DNA of 32,013 nt from JAFAXD01 sp035472475. Its GTDB lineage: Bacteria > Pseudomonadota > Alphaproteobacteria > Rhizobiales > Xanthobacteraceae. The stretch is taken from assembly GCA_035472475.1 (NCBI GenBank), contig DATIPA010000053.1, positions 1-32,013 of the forward strand, read 5' to 3'. Below the pieces are notes generated by a model. The model had not been told where the DNA came from. It worked only from the letters and a program-made list of their open reading frames with translations, and made no database searches. Of the stretch, positions 16,288 to 24,381 are shown one piece after another (position 1 is the first letter of the stretch; each line of letters begins with the position of its first letter). Position numbers and translations under genes: made by a program.

Positions 16288-17931
16288 ATGGACAAGCACT
16301 TCACCGTCACGTCGGGATCGAATCTGCGCTGCCGCGGATGGCGGCAGGAGGGGCTGCTGCGCCTCCTCGAGAACGTGCTGGCGGTCGGCGAAGACCCGGC
16401 AAACCTCGTGGTCTATGCCGCCCTCGGCAAGGCCGCGCGGGATTGGCCGTCGCACGACAAGATCGTCGAGACGCTGCGGACCATGGCCGAGGGCGAAACA
16501 CTGATCGTGCAGTCGGGTAAGCCGATCGGGCTGATCAAGACCCACGACAAGGCGCCCATCGTCATCATGGCCAACTGCAACATGGTCGGCCAATGGGCGA
16601 AGGCAGAGAACTTCTACGAATGGCAGAAGCGCAATCTGATCTGCTGGGGAGGGCTGACTGCCGGCGACTGGCAGTACATCGGATCCCAGGGCGTCATTCA
16701 GGGCACGTATGAGATTTTTATGCGTATAGCCGAGCGCCATTTCGACAACAGCCTCAAGGGCCGCTTCATCCTGACCGCGGGCCTTGGCGGCATGGGTGGT
16801 GCGCAGCCGCTGGCAGGGCGGATGGCCGGCGCTGTCATCCTCTGTGTTGAGATCGACGAGCAGCGCATCACCAAGCGCATGAACAATGGCTTCCTCGCAC
16901 ACCGCGCCGACGACCTGGAGGCGGCCATCGGCATGGTCGAGGCGGCGCGCCGCGAAGGGAAGGCCACATCAATCGGACTGCTAGGCAACGCGGCGGACAT
17001 CTACGAAACGCTGCTCGCGCGCAGCATTATCCCTGACGTGGTCACCGACCAGACCTCCGCGCACGATCTGATCTACGGCTATGTTCCCGCGGGCCGTAGC
17101 CTCGCCGAAGTGCGGCGGATGCGCGAGAGCGATCCGAAGACCCTGATGCAGGAAAGTCGCGCTACGATCGTGCGTCACGTGCGCGCGATGCTCGGATTCA
17201 AGCGGGCCGGCGCCGTGGTCTTCGACAACGGCAACCTGATTCGCACCCAGGCCCGCGAGGGAGGCGTCGCGGACGCATTCGACATCCAGATTTTCACAGA
17301 AGCCTACCTGCGTCCGCTGTTTGCGCGGGCCATCGGTCCGTTCCGCTGGATATCATTGGCCAATGACGGCGAGGACATTCGGAAGATCGACGACCATCTG
17401 CTTGAAGCGTTCCCGCACAATCATATCCTCGCCAACTGGGTCGCGTTGGCGCGCACGCATGTGCCGTTCGAGGGGCTGCCGGCGCGCATTGCCTGGCTCG
17501 GTCACGGCGAGCGCACCGCTCTTGCGGTCGCAGTCAATCGCATGGTGCGCGATGGCGTGCTGTCAGGCCCGATCGCCTTCACCCGCGATCACCTCGATGC
17601 CGGCGCGATGGCTCATCCCAACATCATGACCGAGCGCATGCGCGATGGCTCCGATGCAATTGCCGACTGGCCATTGCTCGACGCATTGGCCATGTGCTCG
17701 TCGCAAGCGGATCTCGTGGCCATTCATTCCGGCGGCGGCGGTTATTCGGGCTACATGACGAGCGCCGGAGTCACTTTGATCGCCGACGGAAGCCGCGAAG
17801 CGGAAGAGCGCCTCAACCTTGCGCTGACTAACGACACCAGCCTCGGCGTGATGCGTTACGCGGATGCAGGCTACGAAGAGGCCTTAGACGAGATCCGCGC
17901 CAAAGGACTGCGTCATTTCCGGTTGTCTTGA
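16288..17931 (+). CDS. Urocanase paralogue 1, lacking the active-site cysteine
   Basis: The 547-residue protein is collinear with urocanase over its whole length: LVVYAALGKAARDW, TLIVQSGKPIG, GSQGVIQGTYE, LTAGLGGMGGAQPLA (NAD-binding), IGPFRW, FTRDHLDAG and RDGSDAIADWPLLDAL. Urocanases hydrate the conjugated imidazole-acrylate side chain using tightly bound NAD+ as electrophile. The signature GLPARICW reads GLPARIAW (Ala402), and the second conserved Cys of LFCRGxGPFRW is also Ala (Ala346). The His-rich LHHGGGVG loop is HSGGGGYSG. These changes sit at the active site while NAD-binding motifs are kept, so a different but related substrate is likely. Thiourocanate is the best candidate given the neighbouring hydantoinase, carbamoylase and DUF917 genes. 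The start is 6 nt after the DUF917 stop; the 3' end overlaps the LysR gene by 19 bp. Confidence 0.85.
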   Translation: MDKHFTVTSGSNLRCRGWRQEGLLRLLENVLAVGEDPANLVVYAALGKAARDWPSHDKIVETLRTMAEGETLIVQSGKPIGLIKTHDKAPIVIMANCNMVGQWAKAENFYEWQKRNLICWGGLTAGDWQYIGSQGVIQGTYEIFMRIAERHFDNSLKGRFILTAGLGGMGGAQPLAGRMAGAVILCVEIDEQRITKRMNNGFLAHRADDLEAAIGMVEAARREGKATSIGLLGNAADIYETLLARSIIPDVVTDQTSAHDLIYGYVPAGRSLAEVRRMRESDPKTLMQESRATIVRHVRAMLGFKRAGAVVFDNGNLIRTQAREGGVADAFDIQIFTEAYLRPLFARAIGPFRWISLANDGEDIRKIDDHLLEAFPHNHILANWVALARTHVPFEGLPARIAWLGHGERTALAVAVNRMVRDGVLSGPIAFTRDHLDAGAMAHPNIMTERMRDGSDAIADWPLLDALAMCSSQADLVAIHSGGGGYSGYMTSAGVTLIADGSREAEERLNLALTNDTSLGVMRYADAGYEEALDEIRAKGLRHFRLS

Positions 17932-19781
17932 GAGGCGACACTTCTCGTATCGGCCAGCCGCGATCGCAGCGTGTTGACGAGATCGCGTTCCGGTTCGCTC
18001 AAGCTGCGCTCGCCGGAGTAGATCACAAACAGCCGCCGTGCCACGACGGGATCGATGATCGGGTGGGCGACCAGCTCGCCTTCGGCCAGTTCACGGCGCA
18101 CCGCCGAGGGCGGCAGCACCGTGCAGACGGGAAGTCGCGCCAGAATCGCGGCGATCATAGTCAACGCATCGATCTTCATGTACGGCTGGATCTCGAGGTC
18201 GCGCTCTTCGGCGGCGGTCTCGAGCAACTGTCGCAGGCCAAAGCGACTGGTCGGCAGGGCAAGCGGCAAACGCACGAGGTCGGCGAGCGTCACGGCTCCC
18301 GGCGGCAGCAGCTTATGCCTTGCATGGGCGATCGCCGCGAGTCGCTCGGTCGACCCGAGCGGCAGTCGGGGCATGTGTGGCAATCCGGTCTCGACGATTG
18401 CCACTCCCACAAGCCCGCGCATCACCCAGTCCTGCAGAGTTCCATTCGGCGCCTCCCGAACCACGAGCTTGAGTGCGGGGCGGCGCGTCTGCACGTCGAC
18501 GATGGCCTCGGTGATCCGATTGACCAGCAGGCCGTGCTGGCTGACCGACGGCAGGATGCCGACGGTGATGCGCCGACCCGACGGAGCTGCAGCGGCGGCA
18601 TCGCCGGCAGCGAGCCGGCGATATCCCGCTTCGACCATCTTCGCCATCGCCGCGAACCGGTCGCCGCCGTCGGTCGGAATCACGCCGTCGCTGCGGCGTG
18701 TGAACAACTTGGCGCCCAGAGTGCCTTCAAGCTTGTGCAATTGCTCACTCAACGCCGGCTGGGACACGCCGGCGCCGTAAGCGGCCGCGGAGATGCGGCG
18801 AAGACGATGTGCCATGTTGAAGTAATGGATCTGCCGCATGCTGATGGCGGGGTGTGGCGTGCTGGCCTGCCCCGGCGCCGCCAGCTCGCGCTTCAGATGA
18901 CGCATGAATAAGGAAGTCACCGCATCGGGGACCGGCGCGCGCGCGACGATTTTTGTCGTTAGCGGCCGGTCAGGCACCACGGTTTTGACGCGCAGAAAAC
19001 CCAGTCGGGGCGAAATCAGGCTTTCGGGCACGAACAAAGCGGCATCGGGATATTCGTCGATCAGGCGCGGCAGCTCGGCGGGATGTTCGTCGACGAAGCG
19101 GATACCGCTCATCTTGCGCTCGCGGAGATAACGATCGACTTGCTCGATGAGCGGCTGCGTTAGAGCGGGGACGACCAGGCGTCCTGCGGCAAGGTCGGCG
19201 GCGTTCGCGGCCTTGCGCGTGCCGGCCGGAAGCCGCGTGGCGAAGACCCAGCGGTCGCACAGCAGTGTGGCCGCCTTCTTATGTCCGTGCGCGCCTTCGT
19301 CAGCGAGGCCGAGAACCAGCCGGCTATGCTGGATTCCCGGCCACGCTTCGGCCAGATGCGCGGGGCCCGCAGAATCCTTCTCGGCGATCCAGACCGCATC
19401 GACGAGCACCTCCGGACGGGCCGCCGCCATCGCATCGATGGCCCGCTGGATGGCCATGGCCACCCCGCCGATGGTGTAGGTGAGCCCGATGTCGACGGTC
19501 AGCAATCGGGCTTGACGCTTGCGCGGCGCCGCGAACCAGCGCCGGACGAACGCTTCCATTGCGAGCAGCGGTTCGGCCGCGCGCAGCAGCCTGCGGGCTT
19601 GTGCGGTCGGATAGAGTCCAGCGTTGATGCGGCGGAACAGAGTTGCACCGACTTCCTCTTCGAGCGACTTCAAAGCGGTGCTGAGCGTTGACAAGGCGAT
19701 GCCCTGCGCCCTGGCCGCGCGGGCCAGCGTTTCGCACCGGCAGGCAGTGACGAAATAGGCGAGGGTCCGCAGTTCGATCAT
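17913..19781 (-). CDS. Tandem LysR regulator (two complete LysR units in one protein)
   Basis: The single 622-codon frame encodes two LysR-type regulators head to tail. Unit 1 has a winged HTH at about 3-60 (ARAARAQGIALSTLSTALKS, EEEVGATLFRR) and a periplasmic-binding-like effector domain at about 90-295. Unit 2 starts near Met315 with a second HTH (ISAAAYGAGVSQPALSEQLH, KLEGTLGAKLFTRR) and a second effector domain (ITVGILPSVSQHGLLVNRIT onward) to about 605. LysR proteins are normally about 300 residues. No stop and no ribosome-binding site separates the units, so this is a real fusion in the sequence. It diverges from the UbiD-Liv operon and converges on the hydantoinase operon, so it is the probable regulator of one or both; two effector domains could sense two ligands. 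The 3' end overlaps the urocanase paralogue by 19 bp. Confidence 0.85.
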   Translation of the reverse strand: MIELRTLAYFVTACRCETLARAARAQGIALSTLSTALKSLEEEVGATLFRRINAGLYPTAQARRLLRAAEPLLAMEAFVRRWFAAPRKRQARLLTVDIGLTYTIGGVAMAIQRAIDAMAAARPEVLVDAVWIAEKDSAGPAHLAEAWPGIQHSRLVLGLADEGAHGHKKAATLLCDRWVFATRLPAGTRKAANAADLAAGRLVVPALTQPLIEQVDRYLRERKMSGIRFVDEHPAELPRLIDEYPDAALFVPESLISPRLGFLRVKTVVPDRPLTTKIVARAPVPDAVTSLFMRHLKRELAAPGQASTPHPAISMRQIHYFNMAHRLRRISAAAYGAGVSQPALSEQLHKLEGTLGAKLFTRRSDGVIPTDGGDRFAAMAKMVEAGYRRLAAGDAAAAAPSGRRITVGILPSVSQHGLLVNRITEAIVDVQTRRPALKLVVREAPNGTLQDWVMRGLVGVAIVETGLPHMPRLPLGSTERLAAIAHARHKLLPPGAVTLADLVRLPLALPTSRFGLRQLLETAAEERDLEIQPYMKIDALTMIAAILARLPVCTVLPPSAVRRELAEGELVAHPIIDPVVARRLFVIYSGERSLSEPERDLVNTLRSRLADTRSVASQDNRK

Positions 19782-19851
19782 TGGGGCCGGCCGGCTGCCC
19801 CTGCAGCATAGCGCCGAGATCGGCGGGCGTCATGTCATGCTTCAGTTTTAC

Positions 19852-19965
19852 CTATACCCTGCTTCGAACGTCTGGCGCGTGCGCGGTGTGGAGGCGACCG
19901 ATAGGATCAACTGGGCAAACCATTCCGGGATGGTTCGTCCGAAGCTGGAGAGTTTCAGGGTATAG
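19852..19965. promoter_or_regulatory. Inverted repeat and palindrome between the tandem LysR and UbiD genes
   Basis: In the 223-bp divergent gap, CTATACCCTG (19852-19861) has its exact inverse CAGGGTATAG at 19956-19965, centres about 104 bp apart. Between them AACCATTCCGGGATGGTT (19918-19935) is a palindrome with 16 of 18 matching positions. Such elements are expected of LysR operators. The wide spacing, close to ten helical turns, would suit a looped, multi-site regulator. Confidence 0.5.
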
Positions 19966-20004
19966 TCCGATGCACGGCTACCCTGGCTGCAGGCGAAGGA
20001 CGGC

Positions 20005-21435
20005 ATGAGCCGAACGGCTGAGATTTCCCGACAATCCATGCGGGCTTTTGTGGGCGCGCTCGAACAGGCGGGAGAGCTGGCCTCGATTGCGCAGCCGGTG
20101 GGCCTCGACTACGAGCTTGCCGCGTGCCTGGCCGAGGCCGACGGCGGGCCGGCGCTGCGGTTCACCGCGGTGCGCGGGCACAAAATGCCGGTCGTAGGCA
20201 ATCTGCTCAATTCGCGGGCGCGCATCGGAGTGGGCCTCGGCACTGCGCCTCATGCGCTGCAGGCGTCGATCATATCTGCGATCGAGCGGCCCTCGGCGCA
20301 CCGGATCGTGACCTCGGCGCCTTGCCAGGAAGATGTCATTGCCAAGCCGGTGCTTGCCGACCAGCTCCCGATCCCACGGTTCTTCGAACACGAGGGCGGT
20401 CCCTACATCACGGCAGGCGCCATCGTCGCGAAGGATCACCATGATGGGCGCACCAATCTTTCGATCGCGCGGCTGATGCCGATCGGGGACAATCGCGCCT
20501 TGGTCGGCATTGCGCCCAATCATCATTTGGCTGTGCTGGCGCGCGCCGCGCAGGCGCGCGGCGAAAAACTCGACATTGCCGTCTGCATCGGCAACCATCC
20601 CGCGGTGCTGGTCGCCGCCTGTCTCTATCTCGGTCTCGGCGACGATGAGTTGACGATCGCGGGCTCGCTGCTCGGCGAACCGCTTGATGTCGCGCGATGC
20701 GTCCAGTCCGATCTGCTCGTGCCCGCACATTGCGAGTGTGTGCTTGAGGGCACGCTTGACGCCGCCGAGTCCGTGGAGGAAGGGCCGGTCAGCGAGTTCC
20801 ACGGCATGTACGAAACCTATGGCGCCGGCATGGTCGCCACGTTCACGCGTCTGACGCGGCGGCATGACGCGTCCTTTCAAGTCATCATGCCGGGCTATCA
20901 CCGCGAGCATTGCCTGCTCGGCGGCGTCTCGATCGCGGCCGGTCTCGCGCGGGCGGTGCGCACGAACGTGCCAGCAGTCTGGGAGGTTGCCGTCGGCATG
21001 GGCGGCGCCGGCCGGCTTCATGCGGTGGTCTCGCTCAAAGAGCCGCGCACAGGCGAAGCGCGCAAGGCGATGTTCGCGGTCTGGGCAGCAGTCAATCTGA
21101 TCAAGCAGGTCGTGGTCGTCGACGACGACGTCGATCCGTGGGATGCTGTCGCCGTCGAATGGGCGATCGCCACGCGCGCGAAGCCAGATCGCGACTTTGT
21201 CATCGTTCCAGGCGTGCGAGCGGACCGATCCGAGCCGCTCGAACAGGGTGGCACGATCACCAAGCTCGGCATCGACGCCACGCGGCGCGGGAGCGACCGG
21301 CCGGATTGGCAGCGTGCACGTCCGCCCGAACCGGCGGTCAAAAAGGCACGCGAATTGCTTCGCACTCATAGGGTCCGGCGAGGACCAGACGAATCTGATT
21401 GTAGCCTCACTGATGGAGAGAGCCATGTTTTATGA
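20005..21435 (+). CDS. UbiD-family decarboxylase
   Basis: The 476-residue protein has the UbiD fold motifs. These are SIARLMPIG (Arg156, matching the prenyl-FMN-side arginine), ALVGIAPNHH, and EEGPVSEFHGMYETYG, where Glu259 and Glu264 match the two catalytic glutamates of the ExxxxE motif. LGTAPHALQA and PGYHREHCLLGG are also typical. UbiD enzymes use prenylated FMN to decarboxylate, reversibly, aromatic, heteroaromatic or alpha,beta-unsaturated acids. No UbiX (prFMN synthase) is in the window, so the cofactor must come from elsewhere. The start is supported by AAGGA 4 nt upstream. It opens the second operon and overlaps the binding-protein gene by 11 nt. Substrate unknown; an imidazole carboxylate or an acrylate side chain is a guess from the neighbours. 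Confidence 0.87.
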   Translation: MSRTAEISRQSMRAFVGALEQAGELASIAQPVGLDYELAACLAEADGGPALRFTAVRGHKMPVVGNLLNSRARIGVGLGTAPHALQASIISAIERPSAHRIVTSAPCQEDVIAKPVLADQLPIPRFFEHEGGPYITAGAIVAKDHHDGRTNLSIARLMPIGDNRALVGIAPNHHLAVLARAAQARGEKLDIAVCIGNHPAVLVAACLYLGLGDDELTIAGSLLGEPLDVARCVQSDLLVPAHCECVLEGTLDAAESVEEGPVSEFHGMYETYGAGMVATFTRLTRRHDASFQVIMPGYHREHCLLGGVSIAAGLARAVRTNVPAVWEVAVGMGGAGRLHAVVSLKEPRTGEARKAMFAVWAAVNLIKQVVVVDDDVDPWDAVAVEWAIATRAKPDRDFVIVPGVRADRSEPLEQGGTITKLGIDATRRGSDRPDWQRARPPEPAVKKARELLRTHRVRRGPDESDCSLTDGESHVL

Positions 21436-22606
21436 CAGGTTGAGAGTAGCTCTGCGCCCCGCCCATCTCGTGATGGGTGCGGCGGCCGTCGCATTCACCA
21501 TGGCTTCGGCACATCCGGCGGACGCCGACGTTAAGATCGGCTTCCAAGCGCCGCTGACCGGCTTCGCCGCGACCGACGGCAAGTCGGCCAAGATCGCCGC
21601 AGAGATGGCGATCGACGACATCAACGCTGCCGGCGGCGTGCTTGGCCAGAAGTTGCAGCTCATCACTTACGACGATCAGGCCAAGTCCGATCAAGCGATC
21701 TTCACCGCTAACAAGCTGATCGGCGAGGACGGGGTAAAGCTCGTCGTCAACGGCAGCTACTCGGCATCCGGCCGCGCGGCGGCGCCGGTGTTCCAGAAGG
21801 CGGGCGTGGTGATGATCGCCGCCTACGGCGTGCACCCGGATATCACCACGGCCGGTGACTACATGTTCCGCCTGGTCCATCTCGGGCCGCCGCAGGGCCG
21901 TGCCACTGCGCTGTTCGTCGGCAAGACGCTCGGCCTGAAGAAGGTCTCCGCCATCACCATGGACAACGACTACGGGCAGGCGACGATGGATGGATTCCTC
22001 GAGGCCGCGCCCAAATACGGCATCGAGGTGATCAACAAATATAGCTATTCGCTGAAGGACCGCCAGTTCGGCTCGATCGTCGCCAGCGTCAAGCGCGACA
22101 ATCCTGACGGCATCTACGCGACAGGCTACTTCTTTACCGGCGGTCCGCTGGTGTCGCAGTTGCGCGCCGCGGGCATCAAGGTGCCGATCATCGGCTCGCA
22201 GGCGTTCGACTCGGAGAAGTTCATCGAGATCGCCGGCCCTGCGGCGGAAGGCACCTACATCGTCGACAGCTTCGACCGCAATCGCAAGGACGAGGCGCTG
22301 CAGCACTTCTTCACCGAGTTCCAGAAGCGCGCCGGCTATGCCCCCGAAGGTGTGGCCGCGGTCACCTACTCGGCGGTGAAGCTGATGGCCGACGGCATCA
22401 AGCGCGCCGGCAGCACCGATCCAGTCAAGGTGCGTGATGCGCTTGCGGCAACCAAGAACTTCACGATGCTCGAGGGCAACCTAAACGGCTTCAACAGCTT
22501 GCACGAGATCATCATGCCGATCAGCGTCAACGTGATCAAAGACGGCAAGTTCAAGGCGGCCGCCCAGATCAACGACCTCGACGCCTTCGCCCCGCCCGAG
22601 AAGTAG
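21425..22606 (+). CDS. livK: Branched-chain amino-acid-type ABC transporter substrate-binding protein
   Basis: The 393-residue periplasmic protein has a signal peptide (hydrophobic core about 13-30, cleavage near ADADVK) followed by VKIGFQAPLTGFAATDGKSA, the opening of the Peripla_BP_6/LivK family. IAAEMAIDDINAAGGVLGQK and a C-terminal KVRDALAATKNFTMLEGNL block also match. LivK relatives carry amino acids, amides, urea, aromatic acids and other polar ligands. The ATG at 21425 follows GGAGAG; it overlaps the UbiD stop. It is in one operon with livHMGF, so this is a full importer, probably of the compound broken down by the flanking enzymes. The symbol denotes the family role; specificity is not established. 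Confidence 0.88.
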   Translation: MFYDRLRVALRPAHLVMGAAAVAFTMASAHPADADVKIGFQAPLTGFAATDGKSAKIAAEMAIDDINAAGGVLGQKLQLITYDDQAKSDQAIFTANKLIGEDGVKLVVNGSYSASGRAAAPVFQKAGVVMIAAYGVHPDITTAGDYMFRLVHLGPPQGRATALFVGKTLGLKKVSAITMDNDYGQATMDGFLEAAPKYGIEVINKYSYSLKDRQFGSIVASVKRDNPDGIYATGYFFTGGPLVSQLRAAGIKVPIIGSQAFDSEKFIEIAGPAAEGTYIVDSFDRNRKDEALQHFFTEFQKRAGYAPEGVAAVTYSAVKLMADGIKRAGSTDPVKVRDALAATKNFTMLEGNLNGFNSLHEIIMPISVNVIKDGKFKAAAQINDLDAFAPPEK

Positions 22607-22615
22607 GCAGCCACA

Positions 22616-22645
22616 CGAGCGGAGGGCGCTCTGACCCTCCGCTCG
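22616..22645 (+). terminator. Intra-operon hairpin after the binding-protein gene
   Basis: Bases 22616-22626 pair with 22635-22645, a perfect 11-bp G+C-rich stem with an 8-nt loop. No U-tract follows. Such hairpins between a binding-protein gene and its permease genes commonly protect the upstream mRNA or weaken read-through, giving more binding protein than membrane components. Confidence 0.55.
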
Positions 22646-22666
22646 GCGGCATCAAAGGATGGTTTG

Positions 22667-23536
22667 GTGTACTACATCGATCTCGCCGTAACCGGCGTCA
22701 GCTTCGGATGTATGTACGCCATGATGGCGGTGGGGCTGACTCTCGTCTACGGATTGCTGCGCATTCTGCACGTGGCACATGCGGCGGTGTTCGCGCTGGG
22801 CGCCTATGTGACCGTGGTGGTCGCCAACGCGACGGGGAGCGTTGGTGCCGGCTTTCTTGTTGCCATTGTCATCACTCCGCTTTTCGGCATGGCGACCTAC
22901 CGGCTGCTCTACGAACCACTGCTGAGCTATCGCCCGGATGTCCCCATGATCGCCTCGGTGGGGCTGCTGGTGCTGATGCAGGACGCCTTTCGCATCGTGT
23001 TCGGCGAACAGGGCGTCACCTTTCGCAACAACATCTATGGCTTCATGACATTCGATATCTTTGGTATCACAATAAACGCCGTACAGATCGCCATCGTGGC
23101 CTCCGCTGGCGTCATCTTCCTGGGGCTTCATCTCTTCACCACCCGCACGCGGATCGGGGTTGGCTGGCGCGCCACGGTTTCGCGGCCGAAAATCGCCGCC
23201 AGCTTCGGCATCGATCCGATCAAGGTCAGGTATCTCAATTTCGCGATCGGCTCGGCGCTCGCGGCGGTCGCTGGCGGACTGGTGGCGCTGCTCAACAATC
23301 TCGTCGATCCGGTGATCGGCTATGTCGTGAGCTACAAGGCGCTGGCGATCATCGTGCTCGGCGGGCTCGGCAGCGTGCGGGGCACACTCATCGCGAGCCT
23401 GGTGCTTGGGCTCGTGGAGTCCTATGGCACGATCTTCATCGGAAGGTGGCTTGACCGCGATGCGATTGCATTTCTCGCCCTCATCGCGCTGCTGATGATC
23501 AGGCCGCAAGGCTTTGCCGGGACGCGCGCGGCATGA
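22667..23536 (+). CDS. livH: LivH-type ABC permease
   Basis: The 289-residue integral membrane protein has about eight hydrophobic segments and the LivH pattern: SFGCMYAMMAVGLTLVYGLL near the N-terminus, LHVAHAAVFALGAYV, and the cytoplasmic coupling region RATVSRPKIAASFGIDP. AIIVLGGLGSVRGTLIASLV lies near the C-terminus. I favour the GTG at 22667 with AAGGA 7 nt upstream; a TTG one codon earlier is possible. It pairs with LivM to form the transmembrane channel of the importer. The 3' end overlaps livM by 4 nt (ATGA). Confidence 0.9.
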   Translation: MYYIDLAVTGVSFGCMYAMMAVGLTLVYGLLRILHVAHAAVFALGAYVTVVVANATGSVGAGFLVAIVITPLFGMATYRLLYEPLLSYRPDVPMIASVGLLVLMQDAFRIVFGEQGVTFRNNIYGFMTFDIFGITINAVQIAIVASAGVIFLGLHLFTTRTRIGVGWRATVSRPKIAASFGIDPIKVRYLNFAIGSALAAVAGGLVALLNNLVDPVIGYVVSYKALAIIVLGGLGSVRGTLIASLVLGLVESYGTIFIGRWLDRDAIAFLALIALLMIRPQGFAGTRAA

Positions 23537-24381
23537 GCGCCTACGAAATCAGCCTGCTCTCGGTGATCGGCATCAATGTGATCCTCGCCGTCAGTCTCAA
23601 CATGATCAGCGGCTTCTGCGGCCAGATCAGTCTCGGCCATGGCGCCTTCTATGGGGCCGGCGCCTATGCGGCTGCGCTCGCCATGATCGGTACCGGCAAC
23701 GCTCTGGTCGCGCTCATATCGGCGACCGTGGTCGGCAGCCTGCTCGGTATCGTGGTCGGCTTCGCATCGCTACGCGTGCGCACCGACTTTCTCGCCGTGA
23801 CGACGATCGGCGTAAATTTCCTGTTCATCGGCTTGGTGCGCAAGCAGGGCTGGCTCGGCGGCGAGATGGGCATCAGCGGCATTCCGGGATCGGGACTGGG
23901 CGCCGACGGCAATATGGTGATGATCCTGCTGTTCGCGGCCGCGACCATTGCGCTGAGCCTCTACATCGGCCGATCCTGGATGGGCTTCGCGTTTCGTGCC
24001 GTGGGTGAGGACGAGGACACGGCCGCGACACTCGGCATCAACGTCGCGGCCTACAAGCTGGCGGCATTTGGCATCGGCACGGCGCTCGCCGGCCTCGCGG
24101 GAGGGCTCTACACCTTCTTCACGCAGTTCATCACTGCCGACGCCTTCGACTTCATCCTGTCAGTGATGCTGATGGCGATGGTGGTGATCGGCGGGATCGG
24201 ATCCACGTGGGGTGTCGTGGTGGCCGCCGTCGGCCTGACGCTGTTGCCGGAGGCGATCCGCTTCGTCAACGATTATCGGCTGTTGGTCTTCGGCGGCCTT
24301 CTGGTCCTGGTCATTCGCCTCGCACCTGGCGGCTTCGCCTCGCTCGCGAGAACCGTTGCCATAAGGATGTCGCGCCCGTGA
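23533..24381 (+). CDS. livM: LivM-type ABC permease
   Basis: The 282-residue membrane protein has LivM hallmarks: VILAVSLNMISGFCGQISLG near the N-terminus, GHGAFYGAGAYAAAL, the cytoplasmic loop FRAVGEDEDTAATLGINVAA that contacts the ATPases, and VVIGGIGSTWGVVVAAVGLT near the end. It starts inside the stop of livH (ATGA overlap) and ends overlapping livG (GTGA). Its length is on the short side for LivM (often 300-350), as in many stand-alone aromatic- or amide-type Liv systems. Confidence 0.9.
   Translation: MSAYEISLLSVIGINVILAVSLNMISGFCGQISLGHGAFYGAGAYAAALAMIGTGNALVALISATVVGSLLGIVVGFASLRVRTDFLAVTTIGVNFLFIGLVRKQGWLGGEMGISGIPGSGLGADGNMVMILLFAAATIALSLYIGRSWMGFAFRAVGEDEDTAATLGINVAAYKLAAFGIGTALAGLAGGLYTFFTQFITADAFDFILSVMLMAMVVIGGIGSTWGVVVAAVGLTLLPEAIRFVNDYRLLVFGGLLVLVIRLAPGGFASLARTVAIRMSRP

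Noticed and set aside
16288..17931. Calling urocanase paralogue 1 a pseudogene or a second hutU
   Set aside because: The frame is intact over full length with NAD motifs kept, so it is not decayed; the active-site cysteine is missing, so hutU would be a misleading name.
18839..18841. Second LysR as a separate gene starting at Met315
   Set aside because: No stop codon between the halves and no ribosome-binding site before this ATG; a fusion is the simpler reading.
19978..21426. Long open frame antisense to the UbiD gene (482 codons)
   Set aside because: Same reason: the sense strand encodes a complete UbiD protein with catalytic residues.
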